Positions 13,992 through 14,629 of a stretch of DNA of 14,629 nt are shown piece by piece. The stretch is from JAWWPG01 sp038327385 (GTDB lineage Bacteria > Actinomycetota > Actinomycetes > Propionibacteriales > Nocardioidaceae). The notes under the pieces were generated by a model, which ran no database searches, had not been told where the DNA came from, and saw only the letters and a program-made list of their open reading frames with translations. The stretch is from NCBI GenBank assembly GCA_038327385.1, contig JBBQKY010000050.1:1-14629 (forward strand). Reading direction: 5' to 3'. The stretch's first letter is position 1; each line of letters opens with the position of its first letter. The translations under genes were made by a program, and so were the position numbers.

Positions 13992-14629
13992 GTGCTCACC
14001 GCAGGTACGGCGACCGCTGCGACACCATCTCGGAGGAGAACCGGCAGGGGCGCCAGATGCTCACCCTCGGCGTCGAGGCAGGCACCGGCTCGACGTACGT
14101 CGTAGTGGCTGGAGCACGCCGGGCACGTGAGCACCCCGTCCCCGACCGGATAGCCGAGGCGCCGCTCCAGACTCGCCCCGACCAGGCTCGACGTGCAGCG
14201 GGGGCATTGGTCGCGAAACGCGAAAAGATCGGCGCCGATGCGACAGGCGAGGACCGCCAGCTCTCCGACGGTGCAGCCACCCACCTGTCCCGGCTGCAGC
14301 TCGGACAGCAGCGCCGCCGGCTCCCAGGCGCCAGCGGCAGACGGCTCCTCCGGGCCGAGACGGGACCGCAAGGACTCCACGGAGATCAACGGGCCGGTTG
14401 CGCTCTTGGCCGACTCGTCCTCGGTCTCCACCTCGATCGACGTCACCTCCGGAGCGGCCGCCTGCACCGCGCCCTCTACGGCGAGCGACAGCGTCACCGA
14501 CGAGGACGGGCAGCCGTCGCAGCTGCCGAGCAGCCGCAGGCGCACCACCCCGGCATCGGTGACATCCAGGAGCTCGACATCACCGCCATGGGTCCCGAGG
14601 TACGGGCGAACTCCCTCCAGGGCCATCTC
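13988..14629 (-). CDS. NifU-domain / Rieske-fold iron-sulfur protein (HhyE/HucE-like), N-terminus outside the window
   Basis: Fusion of a C-terminal NifU-type domain (about 1-60 of the visible part) and a Rieske-fold domain (about 100-210). The NifU part has RPYLGTHGGDVELLDV and GSCDGCPSSSVTL, with C36 and C39 as the CxxC Fe-S site. The Rieske-like part has RDQCPRC (C141, C144) and LTCPACSSHYDV (C168, C171, H174). Residue numbers count from an internal ATG at 14626; the frame stays open to the window end, so the true start is probably upstream. Mycobacterial HucE and HhyE, of the same NifU-Rieske type, are reported to be needed for hydrogenase activity and are proposed to relay electrons. The gene precedes DUF5947 with a 4-bp overlap. 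The structural hydrogenase genes probably lie immediately upstream. Confidence 0.88.
   Translation of the reverse strand, partial: EMALEGVRPYLGTHGGDVELLDVTDAGVVRLRLLGSCDGCPSSSVTLSLAVEGAVQAAAPEVTSIEVETEDESAKSATGPLISVESLRSRLGPEEPSAAGAWEPAALLSELQPGQVGGCTVGELAVLACRIGADLFAFRDQCPRCTSSLVGASLERRLGYPVGDGVLTCPACSSHYDVRRAGACLDAEGEHLAPLPVLLRDGVAAVAVPAVST

Overview
The window is very GC-rich and densely coded. It uses GTG starts often, and neighbouring genes overlap by ATGA or GTGA. Its gene families (DUF5947, DUF6084, DUF6893, DUF6390, NifU-Rieske) are typical of actinobacterial group 1h (formerly group 5) [NiFe]-hydrogenase loci. I infer an aerobic, high-GC actinobacterium; the genus cannot be told from the sequence. 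There are no RNA genes, CRISPR arrays or insertion sequences, and no non-coding stretch longer than about 110 bases.

Region 1 (1-2974) is tyrosine/homogentisate catabolism. A partial homogentisate 1,2-dioxygenase gene (minus strand, C-terminus outside the window) diverges from a two-gene plus-strand unit: an uncharacterised 268-aa protein followed, with a 4-bp overlap, by fumarylacetoacetase. Ring cleavage and the final hydrolysis are both present. The maleylacetoacetate isomerase step between them has no recognised gene here, so the 268-aa protein is an attractive unknown.

Region 2 (2975-4018) begins with a strong GTGA-looped hairpin between convergent genes. Next is a minus-strand PRC-barrel/DUF2382 stress-type protein with a good match to a sigma-B/sigma-F-type promoter (GTTTAC-N14-GGGTAC) immediately upstream.

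Region 3 (4019-14629) is one long minus-strand run of 14 tightly packed genes: the accessory and maturation part of a [NiFe]-hydrogenase locus. In transcription order it holds a NifU + Rieske-fold Fe-S protein (HhyE/HucE-like, 5' end beyond the window), DUF5947, DUF6084, a 494-aa conserved hypothetical, a 39-aa DUF6893 membrane miniprotein, two acidic disordered small proteins, a hydrogenase maturation protease, HypC copy 1, HypF, HypC copy 2, HypD, HypE and DUF6390. HypF, HypE, HypC and HypD make and insert the Fe(CN)2CO group, and the protease trims the large subunit. The NifU-Rieske protein probably serves electron transfer or cluster supply. The hydrogenase structural genes and hypA/hypB are not in the window and probably lie upstream (beyond 14629) or elsewhere.

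The least understood part, and the best candidate for an undescribed system, is the block 10468-13991. Six consecutive, translationally coupled genes there have no assigned biochemical role but sit between the Fe-S protein and the maturation genes.
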